DNA from: Adiantum capillus-veneris
Taxonomy: Eukaryota > Streptophyta > Polypodiopsida > Polypodiales > Pteridaceae
DNA: 64,000 bases
Assembly: GCA_014529385.2 (NCBI GenBank)
Contig: CM043944.1
Span: forward strand, 61,335,248-61,399,247
Reading direction: 5' to 3'
In this document: positions 20,724 to 31,637 of the stretch, piece after piece
Numbering within the stretch: position 1 is the stretch's first letter
Layout: each line of letters opens with the position of its first letter
Program-made: the position numbers and the translations under genes
Notes under the pieces: generated by a model
Told to the model about the DNA's origin: nothing
The model's database searches: none
The model's input: only the letters and a program-made list of their open reading frames with translations

Positions 20724-20859
20724 ACGCGTCCTAGTTCGCATCCAAAACTAGGTGGTGTCCCAAATTTGTGTAGGGTTAGGTTGCGGGTTTGTGTGTGTGT
20801 TTGTTGTTTTTTCCAACCCCAACCCAATTGAGCAGCACGGGAGCCTTGAAGGGTGTCTA

Positions 20860-21027
20860 GACGTTGCTCTTCTTGTTGCCCGCCTCGGACCGCCTCAGTA
20901 GCTGATCGTTGCCCAATAATGCCAAACCTAGAATCTCTCCCCGCGCAGCACTAGCTTCGAGCATCGTAATGAGAGGATGCGACCCGATGGAAAAAAGCAA
21001 GGGGGCTAGGGGACATCCTTGTTAATT
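20860..21027 (-). pseudogene. Short LINE reverse transcriptase fragment
   Basis: One minus-strand frame reads QGCPLAPLLFSIGSHPLIT followed by GEILGLALLGNDQ. This is the RT palm block preceding the YADD/FADD motif in plant LINEs (usually RQGCPLAPYLF). The catalytic block itself is not present, and sequence similarity ends on both sides within about 170 bp. It is a small relic. A LINE 3' end in the opposite orientation follows at 21240-21800. Confidence 0.7.
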
Positions 21028-21239
21028 AAAGTGGCTTTCAAAGAAATGATGATAGGTGAAAGTAATATGAGAGGTTTGAAGGGGTGGGAAGAAGGTTTAA
21101 GAGAAATGAAATGAAAGAGAGTGGTAGGAGAAAGTTTGGAAAGGTACGCAGGAATGAAAAAAGAATTTACTTTTCTAAAAGATAGAGATCACTAACAACG
21201 CTTAAGAAAAAGTTGTACTATGAGAAAAATTAAAGAGAA

Positions 21240-21810
21240 CTTAAGCATAGGCTTCTTTGGTGGCAGCAAGGAGTATGTGGTGGAAACCCTCTCTTTTCCC
21301 TACCTTTGTGGTGTCTAGACATGGTGATTTGCATGTTGGGGGTGACCCTTGGACCTGATGTGCTGCTATAATTGGCGGGAGTCGGGTTAGTGGCAAATGT
21401 CCTATCCTTGGTGGTTTGATACAATATAGGTCAAGTCTCTCTATGTAGGTGCTTAGTTTGCCTCAATAGCCAAGTGATTAGGTCCTTCTTCGAGTCGGCT
21501 ATGGCTCCACCCGAGTGGTTGGTGTTCATTGGAGCCTCATATGATGATGGAGTGCGCGGCTCCCCCCTTATTCGGCATTGTGATCTACTTGTCTTGGTAA
21601 ACAACCTACATGTGGTGGTTGTAATATGACGGTTAAGTTGGTTGGGTTGTATATTGGGTAAGGGCTCCCTATAAAGCCCTGGTCATCTTGTTTTGATTGG
21701 GTCTGGTGATGTTTTCCATGGTTCGGTATGAGCATAGATGGTATTGTAATTTTTTGAGTTTAATTCAATGCACTCACTAATTGTGAGTTTTGCAAAAAAA
21801 AGAAAAGAAA
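21240..21810 (+). repeat. LINE 3' untranslated end
   Basis: The segment ends CACTAATTGTGAGTTTTGC followed by an A-rich tail (21794-21812). The same terminal phrase closes the LINE at 61540 (AATTGTGAGTTTTGC then A-rich) and, in diverged form, the one at 57180. Upstream sequence is GT-rich and lacks open frames, as in plant LINE 3' UTRs. The left limit is uncertain. Confidence 0.6.
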
Positions 21811-21840
21811 AGTAAGTTTTTATAGGTATTTCAAAAAGGT

Positions 21841-22205
21841 TGGGGGGGGGGGGGGGGCATGGCAAGGGGACAGGGGGCGTGCATGGCAAAGGGGGGCGCA
21901 GGGGGCAGGGCTGGAGGGGGGGCGGTAGGGTGACAGGGAGGAAAGGGGGGGCACGCACAGTAGGGGGTGCACATGGAAAAGGGGGGCGCAAGGGCGAACA
22001 ACGACAGGGAAAGGACGTGAATGGAAGAGGGGGTCAAAGGAGGGAGGTGGGGGCGTTTTGATTAAACAAAGGGGGAAGGGGGGTGGCAGGAGATGCACAG
22101 GGTGGTAGGGGGGTGCAAGGAGGACGGGGGCAGCAAGGCAACAAAGGGGGACGCAGGGGGGACACGCATGGCAGGGGGGATGGCAAGGCGACATGGTGGG
22201 GTGAC
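21841..22205 (+). repeat. G-rich, quadruplex-prone block
   Basis: It starts with a run of 16 G (21842-21857) and continues with dozens of G3-G8 tracts separated by words such as CATGGCAA and CGCA. The strand bias is extreme. A shorter related block (GGGGTGGCAAGGGGGCGCAA) is at 26890-26965. No gene is proposed; the Pro-rich frames on the other strand are composition artefacts. Confidence 0.85.
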
Positions 22206-22209
22206 GTTG

Positions 22210-23460
22210 GTGCAACAAAGTTGGTCTATGCAAGAAAGTGATCTATGCCAAGCAAAGGGTGTTAGAAGGTGCAGGTTAGAGTGCTAAAGCTAGTATAGGA
22301 AAGACTTGGGAAAGGAAATGCTAGTGGAAATGTATGCCTAATGTGACTTTTTAGGCCAAAAATGCTCAAGGATGGTCCAATTGGTATGACGGGTAAAGGT
22401 GCCCAAGATGCTGGTTTGAACTTTGAGGCCTTGAAATATAGTGTTCAAGATGTTGTGTAAGCTGGTCCAGATGACTCGTCAAACGAAGCCACGGTGTGCA
22501 AGATATCATAGTTTAAAGTTAGAAGGTGTTGCAGATCCCCGACGAATAGGGAAGCTGGTGACAGACTGCTAGACCGGACGTCAGCAGATAGACGCGTAGT
22601 GCTTGAATTATGAAGCATATTCGTCTTTTCAAATTGAGGATCGGAGCTATGGATTGCAGGTTATGGTCTTTTGAAGGTTTTCTGGGGGTCGGGTTTGTGT
22701 CCATCTGACTGCATTGAAGGACATGCCATCTGGCATTTTTTGGGCCTCGATAGGGTTCTACAGGGTAGCAGGCATTGAGTGGAATCAACGGGGACTGGTA
22801 GCACCTCAATCGATGTCCGAACCAGAGAGATGTTGCACTTTGAAGCTGACGTTCGTTCCCGACGTCATGGCGCCAGTCTAGTTTTTGGCAATTTAGACGG
22901 CCTTGGTTTGTGATCCCAAGGGAGTTGGAAAGTAGTGGGATTTGCATGACTCGGGGTCAACAATGGGAGCTTCTGGCCCGTTTTTATAGTGAGGCAATTA
23001 GGCCCGTGAGCACCGGATTATGGGACTCCAAAGGGGTTGGAGGAATAAGAATGTTTTATATACATTTGGGGGTTTTTGTGGGGTTTGAGGGGCTATACAG
23101 CTGGTGGATGCCACGAGGTGCAAGGGAAGTCCCACATACGCAAGGAGGACCGGACGTAGTGGGGTATAAAGCATAAATTGTAGCCTATATGGAGAGTGTA
23201 CAAGGGGGAGAGAGGGGACTCCCTGCATGGTTGAACTTTGACAATGGTTAAGCTTTGATGATGGTGCTCGTCCAATGGGCACTCTGCGTGCACAGTTGGG
23301 CGGTGCTTGATGATGTTTTGGCCTGTAGAGGCGGTGCACAGTGATGGAAAATGTTCGGTGGCACCAGTGGGAGGCTCGGGTTGGCGTGATGGTGTGGCAT
23401 GGTAAAGGGCTCCTGCGTCCCCTTAGGGGTCCCCCTTTTGAATACAAAGGCAAAGCACCT
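22210..23460. other. Unassigned intergenic DNA
   Basis: I see no protein motif, RNA gene or repeat boundary. A purine-rich stretch with repeated CAAAGGG words starts just beyond and runs to about 23820. Confidence 0.45.
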
Positions 23461-23465
23461 CCCCC

Positions 23466-23485
23466 CACTAGCGACCTCGTTAGTG
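23466..23485. repeat. Imperfect 20-bp palindrome
   Basis: CACTAGCGACCTCGTTAGTG is a two-mismatch form of the perfect palindrome at 23831-23850. Confidence 0.8.
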
Positions 23486-23830
23486 CTCGGGAGGAGGGGA
23501 TTTGTCCTATGGGATGAGAGAGAGGGGGTTCAAAGGCAAGGGAAGTGGCCGGGCAAAGGGGTTAGTCCCAAAGCTCGAGAAAAGGGAACATATGAGTGAT
23601 ACAGAGAGAGCCCAAAGGGCGGCCAAGAAAGTAGTCGAAGGCTGGGCAAAGGGAGCAGAAGGAACAAAAGGGAGTGAAAGAGAGAGAGGGAGTTCAAAGG
23701 GTGTCCAAACCCAGCCGGACAAGAGGACATGAGGGCAGTCAAATGGATGGTCAAAGGCCAGAGTTGAGCCAAATCAAAGGTAATCCAAAGGGAAAAAATA
23801 AAGGAAAAAAAATTAAAAAATACCAAGGGG

Positions 23831-23850
23831 CACTAGCGACGTCGCTAGTG
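23831..23850. repeat. Perfect 20-bp palindrome
   Basis: CACTAGCGACGTCGCTAGTG equals its own reverse complement. It lies 365 bp from a near-copy (23466) and 56 bp before the lone LTR. The following CACCCCCTCCCAAG recurs at 25062, just after that LTR. Confidence 0.9.
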
Positions 23851-23906
23851 CACCCCCTCCCAAGTGCAAAAGAAGAGAGCAAGTGAGCAGATGAAGCCAA
23901 AGATGG

Positions 23907-25056
23907 TGTCAGGAATTTTTTGGAAGAAGTGATTGCGTATATGTATATACACATGCATGGTGCATCGAATAAAGGATTGCCCATTTTCCAGAGCCAGGTG
24001 GTTACGTGGGGCCCACATGTGTACAGGTAGGACAACATGTACATAGTGCATCGATTTTCACTATCACCAGTACCAATGTGTTTTTTTTTATAATAATGAG
24101 GAGTTTCTAGCGTGTAAGACTTCTCGAGGAAGCTATCCGCGGGCCGACGACATGAGGTAAGCAAGTGCATCAGATGGCATCTAGTGGCGTCAGGAGGTCG
24201 AGTGGGGTCAATACTTGCACATGGATAAGTACGGACACAATGTGGGTGTTTCCTTGTGATAATTATGCAAAAAGGTCATCATGAGAACTGTATTTGGGGG
24301 CCACTTCACATGGTGGTGGGATGCATTATTGGAAAAAGTTGAGTGCTAGGTGTGCGGATGGATGCAGCAGGGTGACAACTATGCACTACGAGGCCCTTTT
24401 TTGGCCTGTTCGAGGTCCGTTTGAGGTCATCTAAAAGGCCAAAGGTACCCAATTAATAAATCTAAGTGTGGGAACTGAAAAACAAGAGAGAAGACCAGAA
24501 AAAACGTGGAGAGCAGAGGAGGAACAACCACAACTGTGTTTTTGCTATTTTTGGAGCCTATTTTGGCCATAAACTGCTCATCCGAGGTCGGATTTGAGAA
24601 CTTTGACATTGTAGACTGGTGTTTTGGGCCGTTTTGGACGTGATGGTGCTGTTCATTTTGCAAAATTTCTCACTATTTTTTTGTTGTTTTGGCTGTGTAA
24701 GTTTCTCCTATGAGCGAAGCCTCTGCTCCAATTTGTGATTGTATCTGGCATATTTTACCCATATTGTGTGAGCTATTTGCCCCATTGGTGTTGGCCCAAG
24801 CTCAATTGTTTCTAAACATCATAAATTATCCTCTTTTGAGCTGAGTTTTTTGGGTGTGTGTGTGTGTGTCTCTCTCTCTATGTGGAGTGGGTAAATGGGT
24901 AGTCTCTCTCCTCTCGCTCCATAGGTGTGTTCCCTGTCTCGGCCAGGTGGGTTGTGTAAGCCGAGTGGTGCCCCATAGTGTGTGTGTATATCATCTCAAG
25001 AGTGCATGTCGGGTCCTTCTTATAGAGGCGTTGTGTGTGTTTCCATCCCGCTGACA
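23907..25056 (+). repeat. Complete lone LTR of the element B family
   Basis: About 1150 bp, starting TGTCAGGAATTTTTTGGAAG and ending CATCCCGCTGACA. It is similar along its whole length to the element B LTRs read on the minus strand. Shared blocks include CATGCATGGTGCATCGAATA, GGTGGTTACGTGGGGCCCAC, GGAAGCTATCCGCGGGCCGA and TCCGAGGTCGGATTTGAGAA. It is clearly more diverged than the two B LTRs are from each other. No primer site follows and no convincing polypurine tract precedes it. It may be a solo LTR, or the LTR of an element whose internal start was lost (gag debris C lies 110 bp downstream). Confidence 0.85.
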
Positions 25057-25159
25057 GCTGCCACCCCCTCCCAAGTTGCTAAATGAGGGTGCAAGGTGGA
25101 CCAATTAGAGGCGAGATGCCCAAATTGAAAGGGGCGCCCCTATAAAAGGCAAAATTGAG

Positions 25160-25470
25160 CCATTTTTGTAAAGTGGTGTCGCTTGCTGAAGCGTATGCAA
25201 AGATCAAGAGGCTACGACAAGAAGTAAGTGAAAATTTTGATGCTTTTGTCAATAAGTTTGAAGCAAGCTAGATGGATTTGGTTGCTGTCACCAAAGTGGT
25301 CAATGCAGATTGTTTCAAGCTGGAGAAGTTCCTAGGTTTTTTGCATCCTTGTGTTCAATAAAAGGTTGATTTTGAAGACCCGGGAAGCTATGCCGAGGCT
25401 GTGAGAGTTGCCATGGTAAAGAGCAGGAAAGTGAAGAGAAAATTGGAGTTGGGATTGTTGAAGCCTACGG
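25160..25470 (+). pseudogene. Gypsy Gag fragment (element C)
   Basis: One plus frame with two stops reads KIKRLRQEVSENFDAFVNKF, then DLVAVTKVVNADCFKLEKFL, HPCVQ-stop and DFEDPGSYAEAVRVAMVKSR. This matches the layout of the B Gag middle region (VQKEGEPVDAYIRKFSLAWE, MMKKDRFLAGLWENI, TYEDALEVARNKEWKLRKM). It would be the capsid region of Gag. The N-terminal part is missing and stops occur at about 25269 and 25359. It lies downstream of the lone LTR at 23907-25056 in the matching orientation, so the two may belong to one damaged element. A TATA-like CCTATAAAAGG at 25138 is unexplained. Confidence 0.6.
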
Positions 25471-26868
25471 ATTATCTACCTGTGATGACCGCTAGGTGTT
25501 TGATGAACCAATCGAGAATGGTGCCAAATATGCGGAGGGTGGAGCCTGTCAAGGTAAGACCGCTAACCGATCCTTGGGAGTTACCTGTTTGTGAGATGCC
25601 TATGTCAATTGTGGAGGAAGTCAAATGAAGATGAGCCTTTGGTCAAGGAGAACCTGTTCGCAAAGGAGTTGGAATATTCCAAATGAAGCTTGAAGAAATA
25701 TGGCATGTTCTTGTGAAGTGCTTGTACAAAAGGGTGGCAGATTGTGGCCAAGTTGTGGGTGCGGAGAGCTTGGAATTGGATGACGAAAGCGGGCAAGATA
25801 GTGGTCCAACTCTTATAGAGAAAAGAGATGATGAAGATGCTGATACCAAGTCCACTTATGGTGATGATGGTGAGAGCACCAACTCCAGCTTTTGGGGGAC
25901 AAGTAAAGAGGGTGGCCTTGATGATGGATCCACATTCTATGGCGAGGAGGAAAATTTCAAAGAGCCTGTGCTGGTAAAGGTAAAATTATCTTGTTATATG
26001 CATAAAGATGTGGTGGTAGCCACTACAGATGAAGAGAAGGTAAGAGATTTGAAGTTTGGGAATGAAGATATGCAAGTGAGGGTGTTGTGCGACACCATGT
26101 TGATGACAATGCTTGTAAAGATAGCTACTGAATATTCTTCGATTGTATGACAGGTACATGGGTTTCCCAAGAAGGAGAGAGCTGTTGTGACTACTGAAAG
26201 AGGATATGACGCAGGAATGGATCAGCAAGGGATGTTGGAAGAGCCATATAGCTCTATTTGCTTGGATGGTCTCGAGGATGCTACATTTATGGAGTGCGAG
26301 AGGTGTCTAGTGCATGTGGATGATGCCTTGGGTGCAGGTTCTTTTGGGCAGGTATGCGTGGACAATGAGGGTGATTGGGGATTTGATGACGAGGATGATT
26401 GGGGATTTGATGACCCAGTGGGTGAGATGGATGGTGAGACACACGTGTTCGCTGGAAAAGCCTTGGCTAGGATACAGGTGATGCGAGGGTTAGCCCCTCC
26501 ACATGTGGAGGTTCTTTTGGGAAAGCAAGAGTCTGCTTTTATGGTTGTTCCAACAGAGGCTGCTGCGAGGGAGTTTGCGTATCAACCGCAGTGTCCTTCA
26601 CAGGTCGTTCTACATGGTTGGGAGATAGGGTTGAATGTGTCTGATAAAAAGTGGTGGTATGTATGAGCATGATGGGATGCTCAATGATGTTTTTTTTGAG
26701 GTGGAAAATTGGCTTGTGGATGCCTACAATGAGGGAGGTATCCCAAGAGCAAGATATGTGGACAATTGGACGTGTGCGAGAGTACGACACTATAAGAAGA
26801 TACTATTAGCGGGTGAAGATGACCAGTGCAAGGTGTTTGACCCAGGTGGTGACCATGCGATAAAGTAG
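25470..26868 (+). pseudogene. Unrecognised acidic ORFs downstream of Gag C
   Basis: Consecutive plus-strand frames at 25470-25628, 25683-26150, 26187-26666 and 26635-26868 form an almost continuous coding-like zone after the Gag fragment. The protein is acidic (LELDDESGQDSGPTLIEK; GEEENFKEPVLVKVKLS) and contains a 24-bp tandem duplication giving two EDDWGFDD-like repeats (26368-26415). The 26187 frame has DALGAGSFGQV, but the context is not a kinase. I recognise no protease, RT or other domain. It could be element-specific sequence between Gag and Pol, or captured sequence. Confidence 0.35.
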
Positions 26869-27074
26869 GGGGCTGGGCAACCCGCTTGAACAAAGGTGGC
26901 AGGGAGGGAAGGGTGTGCGCAGATGGGTGGTGGGGTGGCAAGGGGGCGCAAGGGATGGGGGACGCAGTGGGTCCACCTAGAATTCCATGTGGATTGTAGG
27001 CAACCCGCACTGCACGTGGACTGCCATGTAGACCAAACCCCGCTGCGTCACCCCCGCCCTGTCCCCCCTCCCCC

Positions 27075-27076
<2 letters not shown>

Positions 27077-27137
<61 letters not shown>

Positions 27138-27165
27138 AGGTGAGAGGGTTGTGAGGGGCGGTTCA

Positions 27166-27216
<51 letters not shown>
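27077..27216 (+). repeat. Two (GA)n microsatellites
   Basis: (AG)29 at 27077-27134 and (GA)23 at 27171-27216 are separated by 36 bp of G-rich sequence. They are the only long tracts in this half of the window with purines on the plus strand, apart from 52143-52182. Confidence 0.97.
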
Positions 27217-27219
<3 letters not shown>

Positions 27220-27479
27220 CAATGCATTTTTTTAAAAATAATTTTAATATGGATTTAAAAATGATTACTACTAAGATCAATATAAAGTGCTCTTAAATCC
27301 TCCAAACGCATTTAAATACTTTCACTCTTATTTTTTAAATCTCCTGCTTATCTTTTCTACTCGACTATCATGTCATGCACTATAGTCTTTCCTTTTTTCA
27401 AAAAGGGATTTTCCCTTTACCAATGGGAAGATTATCTTTGGGGTTAAATATCTACATGAGCATGTTTCGCCACAAACTT

Positions 27480-29990
27480 TTTCTATTTTGCATGCAATTT
27501 TCATGGTTGGGAGTGAAGAGTTGACAATTCCAATGGATAGAACAAGAAATCACTTGGGAGAGGAGTTTTATGCTGTGGAAAAATATCTTTCTACAAAGTT
27601 CGTGGTGCTAGTTGAAGATGACACAATCTCAAATTCTAGTAGCATGGCTACTCCATTGGTGGATGTTTCCTACATAGACCTTACTATTCCAAGAAAGGAA
27701 TAACTTTTTGGAGAGCAAACATTGCAAAACTCTATCGAGGTAAGGAGTACACATAGTATTTTATCATTTTTAATGAAATGATAAAGCCCAACACTTTGAC
27801 AAAGCTTCTTTCAAAGATAGTGGAAATCAAACAAGTGTCAAAAATACCAAAGGTGTACAATGGTGACATGGTGTTTGAGTTTCCACAGACCTTAGGAAAG
27901 GTTCATCCAATGGAAGTTATGGAACATAAGTATGATTCACACCATTGGACCAAACCGCAAACCTCAATTATCGCATTTCCTAGAGTGTGTCGTAAAAGTC
28001 AGTGTGCAGGTGCCCTAAAATGTCTCAATGAAAGTTGTCCCAAATTGGTTAATTTTGGGAAATCAAACACAACGCATTTCAATGGCAGCATGCTAAAATT
28101 ACCTTGCATGGGCAAGTTTTGCAATGGACTTGGTGGCAAGCTGACTTGCCACTATTGCGATCAACTGCCCATTTGTTTGCAAGCATGTGAGTTGCTTCAT
28201 ATATTATGTCATGCCAAGGGATGAGAGAATGAGCGGATTAATGGTACATCAAGGAACTCACCAACATGACATGCGGGATGGGTCATCAAATGGGCTCACC
28301 GATAAAACCAAAGAAATGGTTGCACGAGTTCTCAGTGTGGATAGACATGCATGCACAAGAAAGGTACAAATGTGTGTGACAAAGTAAATCGTGACAACAA
28401 ATTTGATGCAAGAGGGGGCATCTAGCCATGTACTTGGTGAGCAAGAATCTATAAACGTTGCTGAGGCAATGGGTCCCTTGGTGAGGATGCTTTCATGTTT
28501 CTCTTTTTTGGACATAAGATTTTAAAGTAATTTAACTCTGAAATACAGGTTTTGAAGGTCCGTGCCTGCAACTAGGAATGGGCCAACAAAGGAGAGCTTT
28601 AGTGTGGACTCCTTGCTCGGCTAAAAAGAGATTACACATATGGTTTTTTCCAAAAACAGGTTCCCCGAGCAAGGAGCGGAAGGGGAGTGGTGCTTTTTGT
28701 TCAAGATGTCTACAATTGGTCCTGCATCTGGATTGGATTTGGTTAATCAAATGCATGGACATGGAGATCTTTGGCACACTTGGGTGCAATTTGATCACAC
28801 TCACGAAGTGACGGATTGGGTGACCATGACATGCCATGTTTACGATCCAGAGTTTGTTGTCCTAGAAACATATTTTAAAAGTTTGGTATATCTTAAGAAA
28901 CAACCAACAACGTGTTTACTAATGTTTGCTTATGTTGCAAGATGCAAGATCTCCTCACTATTGAAACTTGTGAGATGAAAGAGGAAGACATGGAAGCACA
29001 AATTATTTTTTGGTAGTGCATAAATGAAGTTATGGAGAGTCATGGATGTGAGAGAGTGGATTTCCATGGATTCATGGCGGCCGAGGCTCTGCGGCCGAGG
29101 CTCAAGATAGCTGGAATGAAGTTTGCACGGTGTTCAATGGTGACAAAGAAAATGTTCTACAACATCGAAAGCGATCTTGCCTTTTTCATTGGAAACAAAG
29201 CATGGTGGCACACACCACAAAGTACATTGTCTCTTCATCTTAACAAACTCACAAATACATGTGCAAAAAGTGGCATCTAGCCCCCTCTAAAGAGGTAGCT
29301 GTAGCTGAGCCTCGTCTACTTCAACAATGGTGGCAAAATGGAAAGTGAATGGATAAAAACATCCCTGCAATGGACTCTTGGTTGAGTTGGTGGGAGGTGC
29401 GTATTGCACATTGGGGGAGCATCATGTCAATAATAGAGAGAAGTGTTGATGGGACAAACACTCCAAGGACCAACTTGGTCGAGAGCAAGCATGGTAGCTG
29501 GCTTGTAGGCGAAGGATTCAAAATAAAAATCTCATTGTATGATGCATGTACTTTAGATATGGAAAATGCAATACTACAAAGCATGAAGGCAATTTCTTAC
29601 TCTCAAGGTAAACATATTGGAAAGGGTCCTTCACACTAGAGAGGCTCAAGGAAAGAGTTTCCTCTAGTCTAGCACAAGTGATAAGAATAGTAAATGAAGC
29701 TACATCTAGAACACCCCATGTATAAGGCTCATACCCCACTTGAAGGAGACAAAGAAACCATTTGGGAAAATCGAGGGCCATCGATTGTGATTGATGTTGA
29801 GGATGAATTGACACATAGGCCGGAGTACAATGCAAAAATATGAGACCGCACAACACAGAGAAGGCCAAGGAAGATCATTTTCATGGAAGATTCAGGGGTA
29901 GTAGATAGGAGTGAGAATTCCAAAGAGAAGATGAAGTTTTGTGTTTTGGAACAAAAGGTCGATGAAGCTATGTAGGCAATTAGAAGAATC
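27480..29990 (+). pseudogene. Decayed transposase-like gene of unplaced superfamily
   Basis: A chain of plus-strand open pieces in changing frames encodes one large protein. The 27778-28224 piece is Cys-rich: CRKSQCAGALKCLNESCP, then CMGKFCNGLGGKLTCHYCDQ and PICLQAC, suggesting a zinc-binding region. The 28187-28387 piece continues YYVMPRDERMSGLMVHQGTH. The 28640-29280 pieces include VYDPEFVVLET and, across frames, CERVDFHGFMAAEA and an ENVLQHRKRSCLFHW-type motif. The 29349-29639 piece reads WLSWWEVRIAHWG, RTNLVESKHGSWL, LYDACTLDMENAILQSMKAI and GKGPS. I associate such proteins with MULE-like or other uncharacterised transposases of seed-free plants, from memory only. Numerous stops and frameshifts mean it is dead. 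Its 3' limit near integrase D is uncertain. Confidence 0.45.
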
Positions 29991-29994
29991 CCTA

Positions 29995-31106
29995 TTGGTA
30001 GTCGTGTGACATGCAATGGCAAATGGGAATGCATATCCATGGATTTTATTACAGGACTTCCTACATCTCTCGGATATGACTCTATTTTTGTGGTTGTTGA
30101 TATGCTTACAAAAATGACCCATTTATTTCGAGTCAAGACAACGTTTACGGTTAAAGATATACCTCAAGTCTTCATGAGAGGTGTTTTCATGTATCATGGT
30201 TTACCTTGCCGGATAATTTTTTATCATAATGCGAAGTTCACCTCTAATTTTTGCAAAGCCTTATTTTCAGCTACAGTAACCCAGTTGGACTTTAGTACTG
30301 CTTATCATCCTCAGACTGATGGACAGACAAAAAGAAAAAATCAAGTCATTGAAGACATGTTAAGAGCTTATTGTATGCACGAGTAGAGTAAATGGACTAG
30401 ATATTTGTATTTGGTTGAATCTGCATATAACTACTCATTCCAACGCTCAATTGACATGTCTCCTTTTCAAGCATTGTATGGACAAGAGTGTCTTTCTTCA
30501 CTCAAATGGACAGACCCTCTCATACGAGTTCAAGCATCCAAAGAAATGTTGGATGAGATGCAACTACAAACTGATCTTATACGACAAGATATTAAGACTG
30601 CTCAAGATAGACAGAAGAGTTACGTTGATCCTAAACGATCTAACAGACTTTTTGAAGAGGGCGATATGGTATTTCTGATAGTAAAACCCAAAGGTAGCTC
30701 CTTATCAATGGGTAAGTCTAAGAGGCTAAGTGCCAGATATTGTGAACCTTTTTTACTCACAGAAGAGATTAATGATCAAGCTTCCAGACTCTTTTTACCT
30801 CCACACATAAAGGTACATGATGTTTTTCACGTCAGCTTACTCAAGAAGTATGTACCTGATCCGCAACCTATTCTTGATTATTCTCTATTATGTATATCTA
30901 CTGATGAAACTTTTGAAGTATACCCCAAAGCGATACTTCAAAGTAGAACTAAGCCTCTACGTAATCGGACCATTATTGAACACCTTGTTAAATGGTCTAT
31001 ATATCCTCAAGAAGATGCCACTTGAGAATGTATTGATGTATGAGACTACATTATCCAGATTTCATGTCGAGGTGAGGACACCTCGAATTTTCCAAGTGTG
31101 GGAGGA
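29995..31106 (+). pseudogene. Chromovirus D integrase with chromodomain
   Basis: Gypsy integrase core and C-terminus. The order is WECISMDFITGLPTSLGYDS (first Asp), GLPCRIIFYHNAKFTSNF, STAYHPQTDGQTKRKNQVIE and an in-frame TAG near 30384. Then come YLVESAYNYSFQRSIDMSPF, LYGQECLSSL, the GPY-type region FEEGDMVFLIVKPKGSSLSM, LPPHIKVHDVFHVSLLKKYV, and finally a chromodomain-like tail (PKAILQSRTKPLRNRTIIEH, LVKWSIYPQEDAT). In the core, SDRD has become FYHN, so the second catalytic Asp is lost, and the third acidic residue (QTER in relatives) is Lys (QTKR). The gene ends just before a polypurine tract and LTR. A chromodomain is typical of plant chromoviruses and may direct integration to heterochromatin. 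Confidence 0.88.
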
Positions 31107-31426
31107 TGTAAGATCCCCAAATTTTGGGTCTCTTTTAAAATAAGAAAAATAGATTTCAATATCTATTTTGTCAAATTTTGATTTTAAAATGTTTGATTGA
31201 CAGTATTGGAAGGTTCTGAAGTGAAAAGCAAGCCGTTTCCATGTTCCGGTAGGTTAGACGAACGTTTGGTTCACGTTTGAAAAATCCGCTATTTTTAGCT
31301 TTTTTATGCTTTTTATGCTTTTAGGTGCTTTTTTGCAAAAAGCAAGGCCACATCCTTGATCTACGTGTTCCAGGGAAACTATGGTTCAGTTTTATAAAAA
31401 GTATGCTTTTTGAGTGCTTTTCACGC
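31094..31426 (+). repeat. Polypurine tract and start of 3' LTR of chromovirus D
   Basis: The purine tract AAGTGTGGGAGGA (31094-31106) directly precedes TGTAAGATCCCCAAATTTTG, the start of the 3' LTR. From 31287 the LTR contains an internal repeat starting CGCTATTTTTAGC. The LTR is cut at 31426 by element B and resumes at 40107. Confidence 0.8.
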
Positions 31427-31604
31427 TGTGAGCGGGATGAAAACACACACAGCACCTCTATAACGACCCGACACACACTCTTGGGAAGATACACACACAC
31501 ACTATGGGGCACCACTCGGCTTACACAACACACCTGGCCGAGACAGGGAACACACCTCTGGAGTGAGAGGAGAGAGACTATCCACTTGCCCACTCCACAC
31601 AGAG

Positions 31605-31637
<33 letters not shown>

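Noticed and set aside
21683-22287. Long Pro-rich frames on the minus strand and Gly-rich frames on the plus strand
   Set aside because: Produced by the G-rich block; no signal peptide, domain or sensible start context.
22910-23176. 88-codon frame as a possible gene
   Set aside because: No recognisable motif, poor start context and no neighbours to support it.
23907-25056. Solo-LTR call with target duplication
   Set aside because: The 5-bp flanks (GATGG and GCTGC) do not match, so recombination of a complete single element is not supported; only the LTR itself is called.
26310-26370. GAGSFGQV resembling the glycine-rich loop of a protein kinase
   Set aside because: No following VAIK lysine, HRD or DFG motif in any frame; surrounding sequence is acidic and repetitive.
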